Source: Arthrobacter sp. TPD3018 (GTDB lineage Bacteria; Pseudomonadota; Alphaproteobacteria; Sphingomonadales; Sphingomonadaceae). Taken from it: a stretch of DNA of 64,000 nucleotides. Location: NCBI GenBank assembly GCA_003075315.1, contig QDFQ01000005.1, forward strand, positions 124,001-188,000, read 5' to 3'. Positions 1-10,588 of the stretch are shown piece by piece; within the stretch, counting starts at the first letter, position 1; the number at the start of each line of letters is the position of its first letter. Position numbers and translations under genes: made by a program. The notes under the pieces are model-generated. The model made no database searches. It saw only the letters and a list, made by a program, of their open reading frames with translations, and was not told the origin of the DNA.

Positions 1-175
1 TTGGTCGGCGGCGGGTTCTGCCCGGTACGAGCCTTACTTTATCCCTGAGGCTATTCATCATCCATGGGGGCTGTCCCTGCCCGGATCCTGGTCCGACGCA
101 CATGGTCCCCACCTGACGTTACAGGGCGTCAGTGGATATTTTGGCACACGGCCATGGCGGTCCCGCCACCCGCCC
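1..175 (+). ncRNA. ssrS: probable 6S RNA
   Basis: The segment just before the 5-formyl-THF cyclo-ligase gene can fold as a long imperfect hairpin. Positions 10-16 (GGCGGGT) pair with 168-174 (ACCCGCC) to close it, and a CCCTGAGGC...GGGGGCTGTCC block near 43-90 recalls the conserved CCUGAGCC/GCGCUCC bulge region of 6S RNA. In many proteobacteria the 6S RNA gene lies directly upstream of this cyclo-ligase gene. 6S RNA binds the RNA polymerase holoenzyme in stationary phase. The ends are approximate and the 5' end may lie before the window. Confidence 0.6.
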
Positions 176-201
176 CTCTCCTCTCGTGACCGCGTGGAGC
201 G

Positions 202-738
202 ATGACCGACAAGCTCGCCCTCCGCGCCCGGCTGCGCGCTGTTCGTGACGGTTTTGCGCCGACGGCGCCGATCGGGTTGGCGGCCGCGTTCGTTGCGCGG
301 TTGCGGCCGGGTCTGATCGTCGCAAGCTATATGCCGCTGGGCAGCGAGGCCGATCCGGCGCCGCTCGCCGACGCTGCCCGCGCGGCTGGATGCGCGCTCG
401 CACTGCCGCATGTCACGACGCGAGCCGCGCCGCTTCGCTTCCTGTCGTGGGACCCGTCGCAACCGCTGGAGCGCGGCGCCTTCGGCCTCTTTCAACCCGC
501 AGTAGATATGCCCGAGGTCTCGCCCGACATCATCCTGGCGCCGCTGCTGGGCTTCGACGACACCGGAAACCGTCTGGGGCAAGGGGCCGGCCATTACGAT
601 CGCGCCTTTGCGGCCCATCCCGATGCGTGGCGGGTGGGAATTGCCTGGTCGGTGCAGCGAGTCGCTGCGCTGCCGGCCGATCCGTGGGATATGCCGCTGC
701 ACGCCATCGCCACCGAATCAGACTGGATCGCCTTATGA
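202..738 (+). CDS. 5-formyltetrahydrofolate cyclo-ligase
   Basis: This 178-residue protein is the usual size for 5-formyl-THF cyclo-ligase (MTHFS/YgfA), which uses ATP to convert 5-formyl-THF to 5,10-methenyl-THF in the cytoplasm. The C-terminal half has the family motif in the form GQGAGHYDRAF (usual form GxGGGYYDR), and before it the LAPLLGFDDTGNRLG stretch. The N-terminal third, expected to hold the basic RxxR nucleotide-binding region, is short but present (LRARLRAVRDG). It lies directly after the likely 6S RNA, the common proteobacterial arrangement. Its TGA overlaps the next gene's ATG as ATGA. Confidence 0.93.
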   Translation: MTDKLALRARLRAVRDGFAPTAPIGLAAAFVARLRPGLIVASYMPLGSEADPAPLADAARAAGCALALPHVTTRAAPLRFLSWDPSQPLERGAFGLFQPAVDMPEVSPDIILAPLLGFDDTGNRLGQGAGHYDRAFAAHPDAWRVGIAWSVQRVAALPADPWDMPLHAIATESDWIAL

Positions 739-941
739 CCCCCACGTGGCGCAAGCCCGCCGGCATGCTCATCATCCTGAGCCTGATCGCAATCTGGTGC
801 GTGGGGATCGTCAGCCTGTCGGGCGTCGTCAGCGCTTGGCCGTGGTGGCTGCAGGCGCCCTTCTATCTCGTTGCCGGGATCGTATGGATTCTGCCGCTGA
901 AACCGCTGCTGCTGTGGATGGAGACCGGACGCTGGCGGTAA
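735..941 (+). CDS. DUF2842 small membrane protein
   Basis: A 68-residue protein with two hydrophobic segments (about residues 10-31 and 40-58), separated by a Trp-rich turn (AWPWWLQAPFY) and ending in a short basic tail. It resembles the alphaproteobacterial DUF2842 family of inner-membrane proteins, whose function is unknown. Its ATG overlaps the stop of the cyclo-ligase gene by four bases (ATGA), so the two are probably translationally coupled. The start was chosen from that overlap; a longer reading of the frame would run through the cyclo-ligase gene. Confidence 0.8.
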   Translation: MTPTWRKPAGMLIILSLIAIWCVGIVSLSGVVSAWPWWLQAPFYLVAGIVWILPLKPLLLWMETGRWR

Positions 942-1068
942 CGCTGTCCGTGCGCCGTGCGATGATCGACGGCACGGGCCACACGCGTTCCGTTCGCGCA
1001 TAGGCCATCGATAACAGGTCGAGGCAAACGGCGGCTTGTGAGGATAGATTAACGCCCTAGGGGCAGAT

Positions 1069-1086
1069 GCCACCGGTCCTGACCGG

Positions 1087-1090
<4 letters not shown>
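1069..1090 (-). repeat. perfect inverted repeat overlapping tRNA-Asp 3' end
   Basis: Ten-base arms (1069-1078 GCCACCGGTC and 1081-1090) are perfectly complementary with a two-base spacer. The right arm contains the encoded CCA end of the first tRNA-Asp. It could be a processing or termination hairpin, but no clear U-tract follows on the minus strand. Confidence 0.6.
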
Positions 1091-1163
<73 letters not shown>

Positions 1164-1211
1164 GTGTTCGGCACGCGGCGCAATGCGCTATGCTTGTCTC
1201 GGCAAATCATA

Positions 1212-1227
1212 CCATTCCGGGAAGGAA

Positions 1228-1230
<3 letters not shown>
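1212..1230 (-). repeat. inverted repeat overlapping second tRNA-Asp 3' end
   Basis: Seven-base arms CCATTCC (1212-1218) and GGAATGG (1224-1230) flank a five-base loop. As at the first tRNA-Asp, the right arm contains the CCA end of the tRNA, although the arm sequence is different. Confidence 0.55.
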
Positions 1231-1304
<74 letters not shown>

Positions 1305-1348
1305 TGAAAGCGTTGAGGCGCGCCCACTAAGCGAGGGCGCGGGGGGTG

Positions 1349-2587
1349 TCAACGACCTTCTTCACCCTCCCCCTCGCTGCGGCGGCGTCTGGCGCGTTCC
1401 TGATGCACCAACGTGCCGTGTTCGAACAGGAATCCGGCAATGTCGGGCTTGCCCGCCGCGCCCAGCACGGTCTGGATGATGATGAGCAGCGGCACCGCCA
1501 GAACGGCGCCCGTCGTGCCCCATACCCAGCCCCAAAAGCTGATCGACACCAGGATCATCAACGGACTGATCGTCAGCCGATGCCCGACGATCAGCGGCGT
1601 GATCGCATTCGCCTCGACGAGGTGACAGCCGATCATCACGCCCGGCGGGATCAGCGCCAGCCAGATGTCGGTGAAGGTCATCAAACCACCGATCGCGAGC
1701 AGGAATGCCGCCAGGATCGGCCCGAAATAGGGGATGTAGTTGAGCAGCGCGACGATACCGCCCCACATCAGCGGCGACGGCATGCCGAGGAAATACAGCG
1801 CGCCCGCGACGATGCCCCCCAGGGTAAGGTTGATGAGCGTGATCGTGCCGAGATAGGCGGACACGTCATCGACGACGTCCTGGATCACGCGAGCGGTCGC
1901 CATTGCGCCGTCGAAGCTGGTGCGACCGGTGATCGTCTTCTTGCGCAGGCCGGTCCAGCCCGAGAGGAAGAAAAAGACGATCAGGATACCGAAGAAGAAT
2001 TGGACGATGACCGTCGGCGCCGACGTCGCGGCGAGTTCCAGGATCGAGCTGGGCGGCGCGACCGCGGCGGTCTGCGGCTGACGGACCGGGGTCGAGGCAA
2101 TCTGCCGGAACATCTTGTTCACGGATTTTTCGAGCGTCGAGTAGAGGTCGAGCAACGGCGACAGATTGTGCTGGATCCGCGTGATCCGGCTGGGGAGCAG
2201 CTGAAAGAAGTCCGTCGCCGGAACCACGATCGCGGCGATCGCGATATTGGCGATGATCAGGAAAACCAGGATGCAGAATAGCGCAGCGATGGCGGAGGGG
2301 ATGCCGCGCCGTTCGAGCCATTCGAGCACCGGCACCAGCGCGATGGCGATCACCAGCGCCGTGGTCAGCGGCAGGAAGAATTCCGCGCCCGATTTGAGCG
2401 CGAAGGGCGTGCCGAGGGCAAGGCCGATGCCCGCGATGAGCGTGAAGGCAGCGAGCAAGCGATCGCGGCGCTGCGCAATGCGGCCGATCTCGCTGCGGGT
2501 GCCGGGCATCAGCGGCGCGCCGAGCGCGATCTGCTCCTCGGGCGTGATGGAGGGTGACGGGGGAGCAGGATCGGGATCGTCGGCCAT
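1349..2587 (-). CDS. AI-2E/PerM family membrane transporter
   Basis: A 412-residue polytopic membrane protein. Paired N-terminal helices (about 45-130) are followed by a central extramembrane region (about 135-200) and a cluster of C-terminal helices including the family signature region ALLNYIPYFGPI and, later, LIVGHRLTISPLMIL. This is the layout of the AI-2E exporter/PerM family (TqsA, YhhT, YdbI), assigned to autoinducer-2 or ion export; the substrate here cannot be told. The C terminus is an Arg/Glu-rich cytoplasmic tail. The ATG is preceded by a purine run (GCAGGGGG) on the minus strand. It is isolated, lying between the tRNA-Asp pair and the acyl-CoA ligase. Confidence 0.88.
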   Translation of the reverse strand: MADDPDPAPPSPSITPEEQIALGAPLMPGTRSEIGRIAQRRDRLLAAFTLIAGIGLALGTPFALKSGAEFFLPLTTALVIAIALVPVLEWLERRGIPSAIAALFCILVFLIIANIAIAAIVVPATDFFQLLPSRITRIQHNLSPLLDLYSTLEKSVNKMFRQIASTPVRQPQTAAVAPPSSILELAATSAPTVIVQFFFGILIVFFFLSGWTGLRKKTITGRTSFDGAMATARVIQDVVDDVSAYLGTITLINLTLGGIVAGALYFLGMPSPLMWGGIVALLNYIPYFGPILAAFLLAIGGLMTFTDIWLALIPPGVMIGCHLVEANAITPLIVGHRLTISPLMILVSISFWGWVWGTTGAVLAVPLLIIIQTVLGAAGKPDIAGFLFEHGTLVHQERARRRRSEGEGEEGR

Positions 2588-2639
2588 CCCCCTGCTCTAG
2601 CGCATTTTCGCGCGCCGCCACCCTCCTGTTTGCAGCCGG

Positions 2640-4403
2640 TCAGGCCGCGGCGGCGGAATGATCCTCGAACAGCGCTTTCAGCTCGCGTTTCAAGATCTTG
2701 CCATTGGCGTTGCGCGGCAGCGGTTCGGACAGGAACCGGATCGCGACGGGCACCTTGAACGCCGCCAGCCGCTCGCGCACGAACCCCTGCAATTCCGCCT
2801 CGGTCGCGGTGCAGCCCGGGCACAGATGGACGATTGCCGCTGGCTCCTCGCCCAGCGTCCGGTGCGGAATGCCGACCAGCGCGGCGTCGGTGACCGAGGG
2901 GTGGGCGTAGAGTACGTTCTCCACCTCGATAGAATAGATATTCTCGCCGCCGCGGATCACGATGTCCTTGGCGCGATCGGCGATGAACAGGAACCCGTCG
3001 TCATCGATCCGCGCGAGGTCGCCGGTGCGCACCCAGCCATCGACGAAGGTCGCCGCGGTCGCCTCCGGCTTGTTCCAATAGCCCTTCACGATCATCGGCC
3101 CGCGCGCCCAAAGCTCGCCGATCTCACCACGAGGCAGCACGGTGACGCCGTCGTCGGCACGGATTTCGATGTCCGCCGCCGCAACGGGGGCACCGGCGCT
3201 CGCCGGGCGGTTGAGGTAATCCTCGGCACCATGCTGCGTCACCGTCGCGGTCGTTTCCGTCATGCCCCAGCCATTGCCGGGCAGCGCACCAAATTCCTGA
3301 TAGATGCGCCGCACCAGCTCGGGCGCGGAGGGTGCGCCGCCATAAGCGATCGTTTCCAGCGACGAGAGATCGTATTTCGCGCGATCGGGGTGTTCGAGCA
3401 GCTGCCAGGCGATCGTCGGCACGCCGCCGGTCATGTTGACGCGCTCGCGCTCGATGATCTCCAGCGCGCGCACCGTGTCCCAGCGGCGCATGTAGATCGT
3501 CGTCGATCCGGTCGCGATCGTTCCCATCATGCCGGCCGAACAGGCCGTAACGTGGAACATCGGAATGACGGTAAGGCTGACGCGCGGCGTAGGATCGGGC
3601 GGCGTTTCGCCCCGGCGCAGATAGCTGCGCGCCGCGGTGAAGCCGCTCGATAGAATGTTGGTCATGAAATTGCGATGCGTGCCCAGCGCGCCCTTGGGAG
3701 CGCCGGTCGTACCGCTGGTGTAGAAGATCGTCGCCTCGTCGTCGGGCGCAATCTCTGCGGGCGGCAGCGGTGTGGCGGGCAGGTTCGGCCAGTCATGCGG
3801 CGTACCGATGATATCTTCCAGCCGCTCCACGCCCTCCGCCAGCGGCGTCGAGGCCCGCGCGACGATCACGCGCTCCAAGTGGGGCAAGGCGCCGTAGACA
3901 TCGTGCAACCGCGCATGGCGTTCGTCATCGACGATCAACACCCGCGCGCCCGAATCGCGCAGGCCGTAATCGAGCTCGGCGCCCGTCCACCAGGCGTTGA
4001 GCGGCACCATGATCGCGCCGATCGATACCGCGGCGAAGAACGCGACGGGCCATTCGGGCAGGTTGCGCATGGCGAGCGCGACGCGATCCCCCTTCTTCAC
4101 ACCAAGGGCCACCAGATGTGCGGCGAGCGCGGCGACGGCACGGTAATGCGCCTCGTACGACACGCGCTCGTCCTCGTAGATGACGAACAATCGGTCGCCA
4201 TGACCGCGACTCGCCTCGATCAGGAAGCGCATCGACGGCGGCGCGTTCTTCCACACCCGAGTCGGCACGCCGCGGATCACGACCTCGTCCATCTCGAACT
4301 TCGCGCCGGGCGCGGTCAGCAGCGCGTCAACCTGGGCCAGCGGCAGCGCCGGCCATGTCGGCGGCAGGGGTACGATCGGCTCGCTAGCGGGCTCGCTGGC
4401 CAT
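2640..4403 (-). CDS. AMP-dependent acyl-CoA ligase/synthetase
   Basis: A 587-residue ANL-superfamily adenylating enzyme that should activate a carboxylic acid to acyl-AMP and then acyl-CoA. Visible motifs are the P-loop YTSGTTGAPKG, the A5 motif GWGMTETTATV, the A7 motif (VRTGDLARIDDDGF), the hinge DRAKDIVIRGGENI and the C-terminal catalytic lysine region RNANGKILKREL. The length fits medium- or long-chain fatty acyl-CoA ligases. It heads the acyl-CoA catabolic island and is divergent from the serine hydrolase gene. The real acyl substrate is unknown; bile-acid or aromatic CoA ligases share the same motifs. Confidence 0.9.
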   Translation of the reverse strand: MASEPASEPIVPLPPTWPALPLAQVDALLTAPGAKFEMDEVVIRGVPTRVWKNAPPSMRFLIEASRGHGDRLFVIYEDERVSYEAHYRAVAALAAHLVALGVKKGDRVALAMRNLPEWPVAFFAAVSIGAIMVPLNAWWTGAELDYGLRDSGARVLIVDDERHARLHDVYGALPHLERVIVARASTPLAEGVERLEDIIGTPHDWPNLPATPLPPAEIAPDDEATIFYTSGTTGAPKGALGTHRNFMTNILSSGFTAARSYLRRGETPPDPTPRVSLTVIPMFHVTACSAGMMGTIATGSTTIYMRRWDTVRALEIIERERVNMTGGVPTIAWQLLEHPDRAKYDLSSLETIAYGGAPSAPELVRRIYQEFGALPGNGWGMTETTATVTQHGAEDYLNRPASAGAPVAAADIEIRADDGVTVLPRGEIGELWARGPMIVKGYWNKPEATAATFVDGWVRTGDLARIDDDGFLFIADRAKDIVIRGGENIYSIEVENVLYAHPSVTDAALVGIPHRTLGEEPAAIVHLCPGCTATEAELQGFVRERLAAFKVPVAIRFLSEPLPRNANGKILKRELKALFEDHSAAAA

Positions 4404-4531
4404 GTCGGCATCCTCTCCATATCGTCCCGCCCGCGCTTGCGGTTACGGCGTTTCGATGAAAGGTTACTGTTGATTCCGCCGCCGCTCAAGGCAATAGAGC
4501 AGATAAGTTCGAAACTGGGGTATGTCACCGC

Positions 4532-5752
4532 ATGGCCGACACCGATGCACGCGCGCTGGGCTTCGACCCCGATCGGCTGGCGGCGATCGATGCGTTCCTG
4601 AAGGCGCGCTACCTCGACACCGGACGCCTGCCGAACGCGCAGCTTCTGATCGCGCGGGAGGGAGAGATCGCGCATTTCTCGCATCAAGGGCCGGCACGTG
4701 AGGGCGGTCCGAGCATCGACGAACGCTCGCTGTTCCGTATCGCGTCGATGACCAAGCCGATCACCAGCCTGGCATTCATGATGCTAGTCGAGGAGGGCAA
4801 GGTCGCGGTCGACACCCCGGTCCACCGTGTTTTGCCAGAGTTCAAAGGCGTCGGCGTCTATGACGGCGGCGGTGGCGGCGTTCCGTTCGTCACCAAAGCG
4901 ACCACCGAGTTGATGCGCATGCTCGACCTGCTGCGCCATACCGCCGGGCTGACCTATGGTTTCCAGAATCGGTCGAACATCGACGCCGCGCATCGCGAAT
5001 CGAAGCTGGAAAGCTGGCACGGCAACCACGACCTGGACGGCTTCGTCGCGGCGCTGGGCAAGCTGCCGCTGGAATTTTCGCCGGGAACGGCGTGGAATTA
5101 CTCCGTGGCGACCGACGTGCTGGGTGCGGTCGTGCAACGCGTGTCCGGCATGCCGCTCGACCAATTCTTCACCACGCGCATCTTCGCCCCGCTGGGCATG
5201 CACGACACCTTCTTTGCGGTGCCCGAGGACAAGACCGACCGGCTGACCGATTGCTACACCCTGGTCGAGGGCAAAGGCTGCGTGATCTATGATCGTGGCG
5301 AGGCGAGCGCGTGGAGCCGGCAGCCCAGGCTGCTTTCGGGCGGCGGCGGCCTCGTGTCGACCGCGCTCGATTATCACCGCTTCTGCCAGATGTGCGAAAA
5401 TGGCGGGACGCTGGACGGCGCGCGGATCGTCGGCCGCAAGACGCTCGACCTGATGACGATGAACCACCTGCCGGGCGGCAAGGACCTCAGCAGCCTGTCG
5501 CGTTCGCTGTTCAGCGAGACGCAGAATGCCGGCACCGGCTTCGGGCTGGGCTTTGCCGTGACGCAGGACGTCGCCCGCACGATGATGCCCGGATCGAAGG
5601 GCGAATATTATTGGGGCGGCATGTTCTCGACCGCCTTCTTTATCGACCCCGTCGAACGGCTGCACATGGTGTTCATGACGCAGCTGAGCCCGTCGGGCCT
5701 TTACCCGATCCGGCGCGAGCTGAAGACGATGATCTACGCCGCGCTGAACTGA
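4532..5752 (+). CDS. serine hydrolase, beta-lactamase/family VIII esterase fold
   Basis: A 406-residue protein with the class C beta-lactamase/esterase fold. The S-x-x-K motif is S72-M-T-K75 (RIASMTKPITS) and the second catalytic residue is Y190 (WNYSVATD). The LLSGGGGLVSTALDYHRF block is typical of EstB-like family VIII esterases. No signal peptide is evident, so a cytoplasmic ester or lactone hydrolase is more likely than a periplasmic beta-lactamase. It is transcribed away from the acyl-CoA ligase and 51 bases before the FadJ-like gene, which suggests that it feeds acids into beta-oxidation. Confidence 0.88.
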   Translation: MADTDARALGFDPDRLAAIDAFLKARYLDTGRLPNAQLLIAREGEIAHFSHQGPAREGGPSIDERSLFRIASMTKPITSLAFMMLVEEGKVAVDTPVHRVLPEFKGVGVYDGGGGGVPFVTKATTELMRMLDLLRHTAGLTYGFQNRSNIDAAHRESKLESWHGNHDLDGFVAALGKLPLEFSPGTAWNYSVATDVLGAVVQRVSGMPLDQFFTTRIFAPLGMHDTFFAVPEDKTDRLTDCYTLVEGKGCVIYDRGEASAWSRQPRLLSGGGGLVSTALDYHRFCQMCENGGTLDGARIVGRKTLDLMTMNHLPGGKDLSSLSRSLFSETQNAGTGFGLGFAVTQDVARTMMPGSKGEYYWGGMFSTAFFIDPVERLHMVFMTQLSPSGLYPIRRELKTMIYAALN

Positions 5753-5803
5753 TCATTTCGTGACCCCGGCGCCGACCGGGGGACGCCTTAGGAAGGACTG
5801 TCC

Positions 5804-7831
<2,028 letters not shown>

Positions 7832-7847
7832 GGGCTATCCCACCCGT

Positions 7848-7942
7848 CGTCATCCCCGCGCAGGCGGGGATCCAGACGCGCAGGCGGTACGGCTTCATCG
7901 ATACGGTAGCGGTTCTGGATTCCCGCCTTCGCGGGAATGACG
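7848..7942. repeat. REP-like inverted repeat, family A
   Basis: The ends read CGTCATCCCCGCGCAGGCGG... and ...CCGCCTTCGCGGGAATGACG, so the unit is a long imperfect palindrome with about 24-base arms around a variable core. Closely related copies lie at 16609-16703 and 45789-45883. It fills most of the space between the FadJ-like and amidase genes and may act as a terminator or mRNA-stabilising hairpin. Confidence 0.85.
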
Positions 7943-7982
7943 GGGTGGGGGGATACGAGCCTTTTGCCGAGGCAACGGGCGC

Positions 7983-9299
7983 ATGACCGCCCCCTCCGCC
8001 CTCGCCACCGCTGCGGCCGTCCGTGCCGGTGAGACGACCGCCCTCGCCGAAACCGAAGCCGCGATCGCGCGGATCGAGGCGGCGAATCCCGACCTCAACG
8101 CGGTTGTCGTAAAGGACTACGACCGCGCCCGCGACGCGGCGCGCGCGCTCGACGCGCGGATCGCGGAGGGGTTCGACGCGCCGTTGCTCGGCGTACCGAT
8201 GACGATCAAGGAAAGCTTCAACGTTGCCGGCCTGCCGACGACCTTCGGCGTGGAGCAGTTCCGCGATTTCGTGGCCGCGGAGGATGCGGTTGCCGTGCAG
8301 CGGCTGAAGGCTGCGGGCACGATCATCCTTGGCAAGACCAACGTGCCGCCGCGCCTCGCCGATATCCAGTCGAACAATCCCATTTACGGTCGCACGCGCA
8401 ACGCGTTCGATCCGGCGCGCGTGGCGGGCGGATCGTCGGGCGGGTCGGCGGTCGCGCTGGCCAGCGGCATGGTGCCGCTGGAGTTCGGGTCGGACATCGG
8501 CGGCTCGATCCGCGTGCCCGCGGCGTTCAACGGCGTCTGGGGGCACAAGCCGACCTACGGCGTGCTGCCGACCGACGGCCATTTCTTTCCCGGCACCGAT
8601 TTCGCCAAGTCGGTCCTGTCGGTGATCGGGCCCTTGGCGCGCGACGCGGACGATTTGGAAGCGGCGCTGGAGATCGTTGCCGACCATCCGCTTGCGCCCG
8701 CCAAACGCCATGGCGACCAGTGGCGCATCCTGCTGCTGGTCAACGCGCCCAAGGCGAAGGTGCAGCGCGCGATCCGGGATGCGATCGACGATCTCGCCGA
8801 GCGCTTCCGCGCGCAAGGTGCAACGGTCGATACGGCGAGCGACCGGCTGCCCGACCTCGAACGACAGAACGCCGCCTACGAACAGATGCTCAACATCGCG
8901 ATGTCGGTGCGCGGGCCGCAACCGCCGGGGCATGAGCCGCCGACGCTGGCGACCTGGCTGCACCTGCATGACGAGCAGGCACGCATGCAGCGCCAGTGGC
9001 GCCGCTTGTTCGAAACATACGATGTAGTGATCGCGCCGACCGTCGGCATGACCGCGTTTCCGCACGACGACACCCCCCTGCCCCATCGGCGGCTGGACAT
9101 CGACGGCGAGGACACGCCGTTCCTGCACCAATTCGCCTTCCCCGGCCTCGCCACGCTGCCGATGCTGCCGGCGACCAGCGTGCCGATCGGCCGCGATGGC
9201 GACGGCCTGCCGATCGGCGTGCAGGTGATCGCCGATTTGTACCAAGACCGCACCGCCCTCGCCGCCGCCCGCGCGGCCCATGCGCTTGCCTGGAGCTGA
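7983..9299 (+). CDS. amidase, amidase-signature family
   Basis: A 438-residue cytoplasmic amidase-signature hydrolase. The Ser-cisSer-Lys triad is visible: K76 in MTIKESFN, the cis-serine in GGSSGGSA (about 151-152), and the nucleophile S175 in GSDIGGSIRVP. The family cleaves amides ranging from aryl amides to fatty acid amides; substrate cannot be assigned. It is flanked by acyl-CoA genes in the same direction, and its TGA overlaps the start region of the next acyl-CoA dehydrogenase, so an amide of a carboxylic acid that enters this pathway is a fair guess. Confidence 0.9.
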   Translation: MTAPSALATAAAVRAGETTALAETEAAIARIEAANPDLNAVVVKDYDRARDAARALDARIAEGFDAPLLGVPMTIKESFNVAGLPTTFGVEQFRDFVAAEDAVAVQRLKAAGTIILGKTNVPPRLADIQSNNPIYGRTRNAFDPARVAGGSSGGSAVALASGMVPLEFGSDIGGSIRVPAAFNGVWGHKPTYGVLPTDGHFFPGTDFAKSVLSVIGPLARDADDLEAALEIVADHPLAPAKRHGDQWRILLLVNAPKAKVQRAIRDAIDDLAERFRAQGATVDTASDRLPDLERQNAAYEQMLNIAMSVRGPQPPGHEPPTLATWLHLHDEQARMQRQWRRLFETYDVVIAPTVGMTAFPHDDTPLPHRRLDIDGEDTPFLHQFAFPGLATLPMLPATSVPIGRDGDGLPIGVQVIADLYQDRTALAAARAAHALAWS

Positions 9300-9301
9300 T
9301 G

Positions 9302-10489
9302 ATGACAGACCTCGACCAATTTCGTGAACAGACCCGCGCGTGGCTGGAGGCGAACTGCCCGCCGGAGATGCGCGAGCCGATCCGTGGGGATCAGGACGTC
9401 TGCTGGGGCGGGCGCCACTACGATCCCACCGCCAATCCGGCACAGGCGCAATGGCTGAAGGTGATGGGCGAGCGTGGCTGGACCGTGCCGGACTGGCCGA
9501 AGGAATATGGCGGCGGCGGGCTGTCTCCGGCGGAAACCAAGGTGCTGCGCGAGGAAATGCGCGCGATCCGGGCCCGCAATCCGCTCAACAGCTTCGGCAT
9601 TTCGATGCTCGGGCCGGCGCTGCTGAAATACGGCAGCGAAGAGCAGAAGCTCGATCATCTGCCCAAGATTGCGCGCGGCGAGATCCGCTGGTGCCAGGGC
9701 TATTCGGAACCTAATGCCGGCAGCGACCTCGCGGGCCTCGCCACCAGTGCCGAGGATGCGGGCGATCATTACATCGTCAACGGGCAGAAGGTGTGGACCA
9801 GCTACGCCGACAAGGCCGACTGGATCTTCTGTCTCGTCCGCACCAGCAAGGCTTCGAAGCAGGGCGGCATCAGCTTCGTGCTGTTCGACATGGAGTCGCC
9901 GGGCGTCTCAACCAAGCCGATCCTGCTGATCAGCGGCTATTCGCCCTTCTGCGAAACCTTCATGGACAATGTGAAGGTGCCCAAGGCGAACCGCATCCAC
10001 GAGGAAAACAAGGGCTGGGACGTCGCCAAATACCTGCTCGGCCACGAGCGTGAGATGATCTCGGGCATGGGCCTCGGCGGTCAGGGCGAAAGCCCGCTGG
10101 TGGCAGGCGCGATCGCGACGATCGGGCTGGACCACGACGGCCGCCTCGCCGACCCGGTGCTGCGCACGCAGATCGCGCTGTTCGAGGTACGCGCCAAGGC
10201 GTTCGCGGCGATGAGCGAACGCTTCATCGACGAACTGAAGGCCGGCCGTGCGCACCCCGCCCAGCCGAGCATGATGAAGTACGTCGGGACCGAGCTGAAC
10301 AAGGATCGCCACGAATTGATGATGGCGGCGGGCGGATCGGACGCGCTGGAATGGGAAAGCGAGCGGTCAAATACCGGCGCCGCGCCGCGCGCCTGGCTGC
10401 GGACCAAGGCCAATTCGATCGAGGGCGGGACCAGCGAGATCCAGCTCAACATCATCGCCAAGCGCATCCTGGAACTACCGGGAGCGTAA
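9302..10489 (+). CDS. acyl-CoA dehydrogenase, large partner of a pair
   Basis: A 395-residue flavoprotein of the acyl-CoA dehydrogenase family. It has the N-terminal helical domain, the substrate/FAD-binding middle region (RWCQGYSEPNAGSDLAGL, then VNGQKVWTSYADKADW) and the C-terminal motif SIEGGTSEIQLNIIAKRIL. It would oxidise an acyl-CoA to the 2-enoyl-CoA, passing electrons to ETF. Two ATG codons stand in tandem (9299 and 9302); the second sits six bases after GGAG and was chosen. The smaller acyl-CoA dehydrogenase at 10589 follows, so the two may form a heteromer as in steroid-type FadE pairs. Confidence 0.92.
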   Translation: MTDLDQFREQTRAWLEANCPPEMREPIRGDQDVCWGGRHYDPTANPAQAQWLKVMGERGWTVPDWPKEYGGGGLSPAETKVLREEMRAIRARNPLNSFGISMLGPALLKYGSEEQKLDHLPKIARGEIRWCQGYSEPNAGSDLAGLATSAEDAGDHYIVNGQKVWTSYADKADWIFCLVRTSKASKQGGISFVLFDMESPGVSTKPILLISGYSPFCETFMDNVKVPKANRIHEENKGWDVAKYLLGHEREMISGMGLGGQGESPLVAGAIATIGLDHDGRLADPVLRTQIALFEVRAKAFAAMSERFIDELKAGRAHPAQPSMMKYVGTELNKDRHELMMAAGGSDALEWESERSNTGAAPRAWLRTKANSIEGGTSEIQLNIIAKRILELPGA

Positions 10490-10497
10490 GCCCCTTA

Positions 10498-10577
10498 CGT
10501 CACCCCAGCGCAGGCTGGGGTCTCCCTATTGTAGCGCGCGCCGGTGGCGCGAAACCCCAGTCTTCGCTGGGGTGACG
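10498..10577. repeat. REP-like inverted repeat, family B
   Basis: Begins CGTCACCCCAGCGCAGGCTG and ends CTTCGCTGGGGTGACG, giving near-perfect 20-base inverted ends around a short core. A second copy is at 17841-17924. It lies between the two acyl-CoA dehydrogenase genes of a likely operon. Confidence 0.85.
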
Positions 10578-10588
10578 GAGATACGGAC

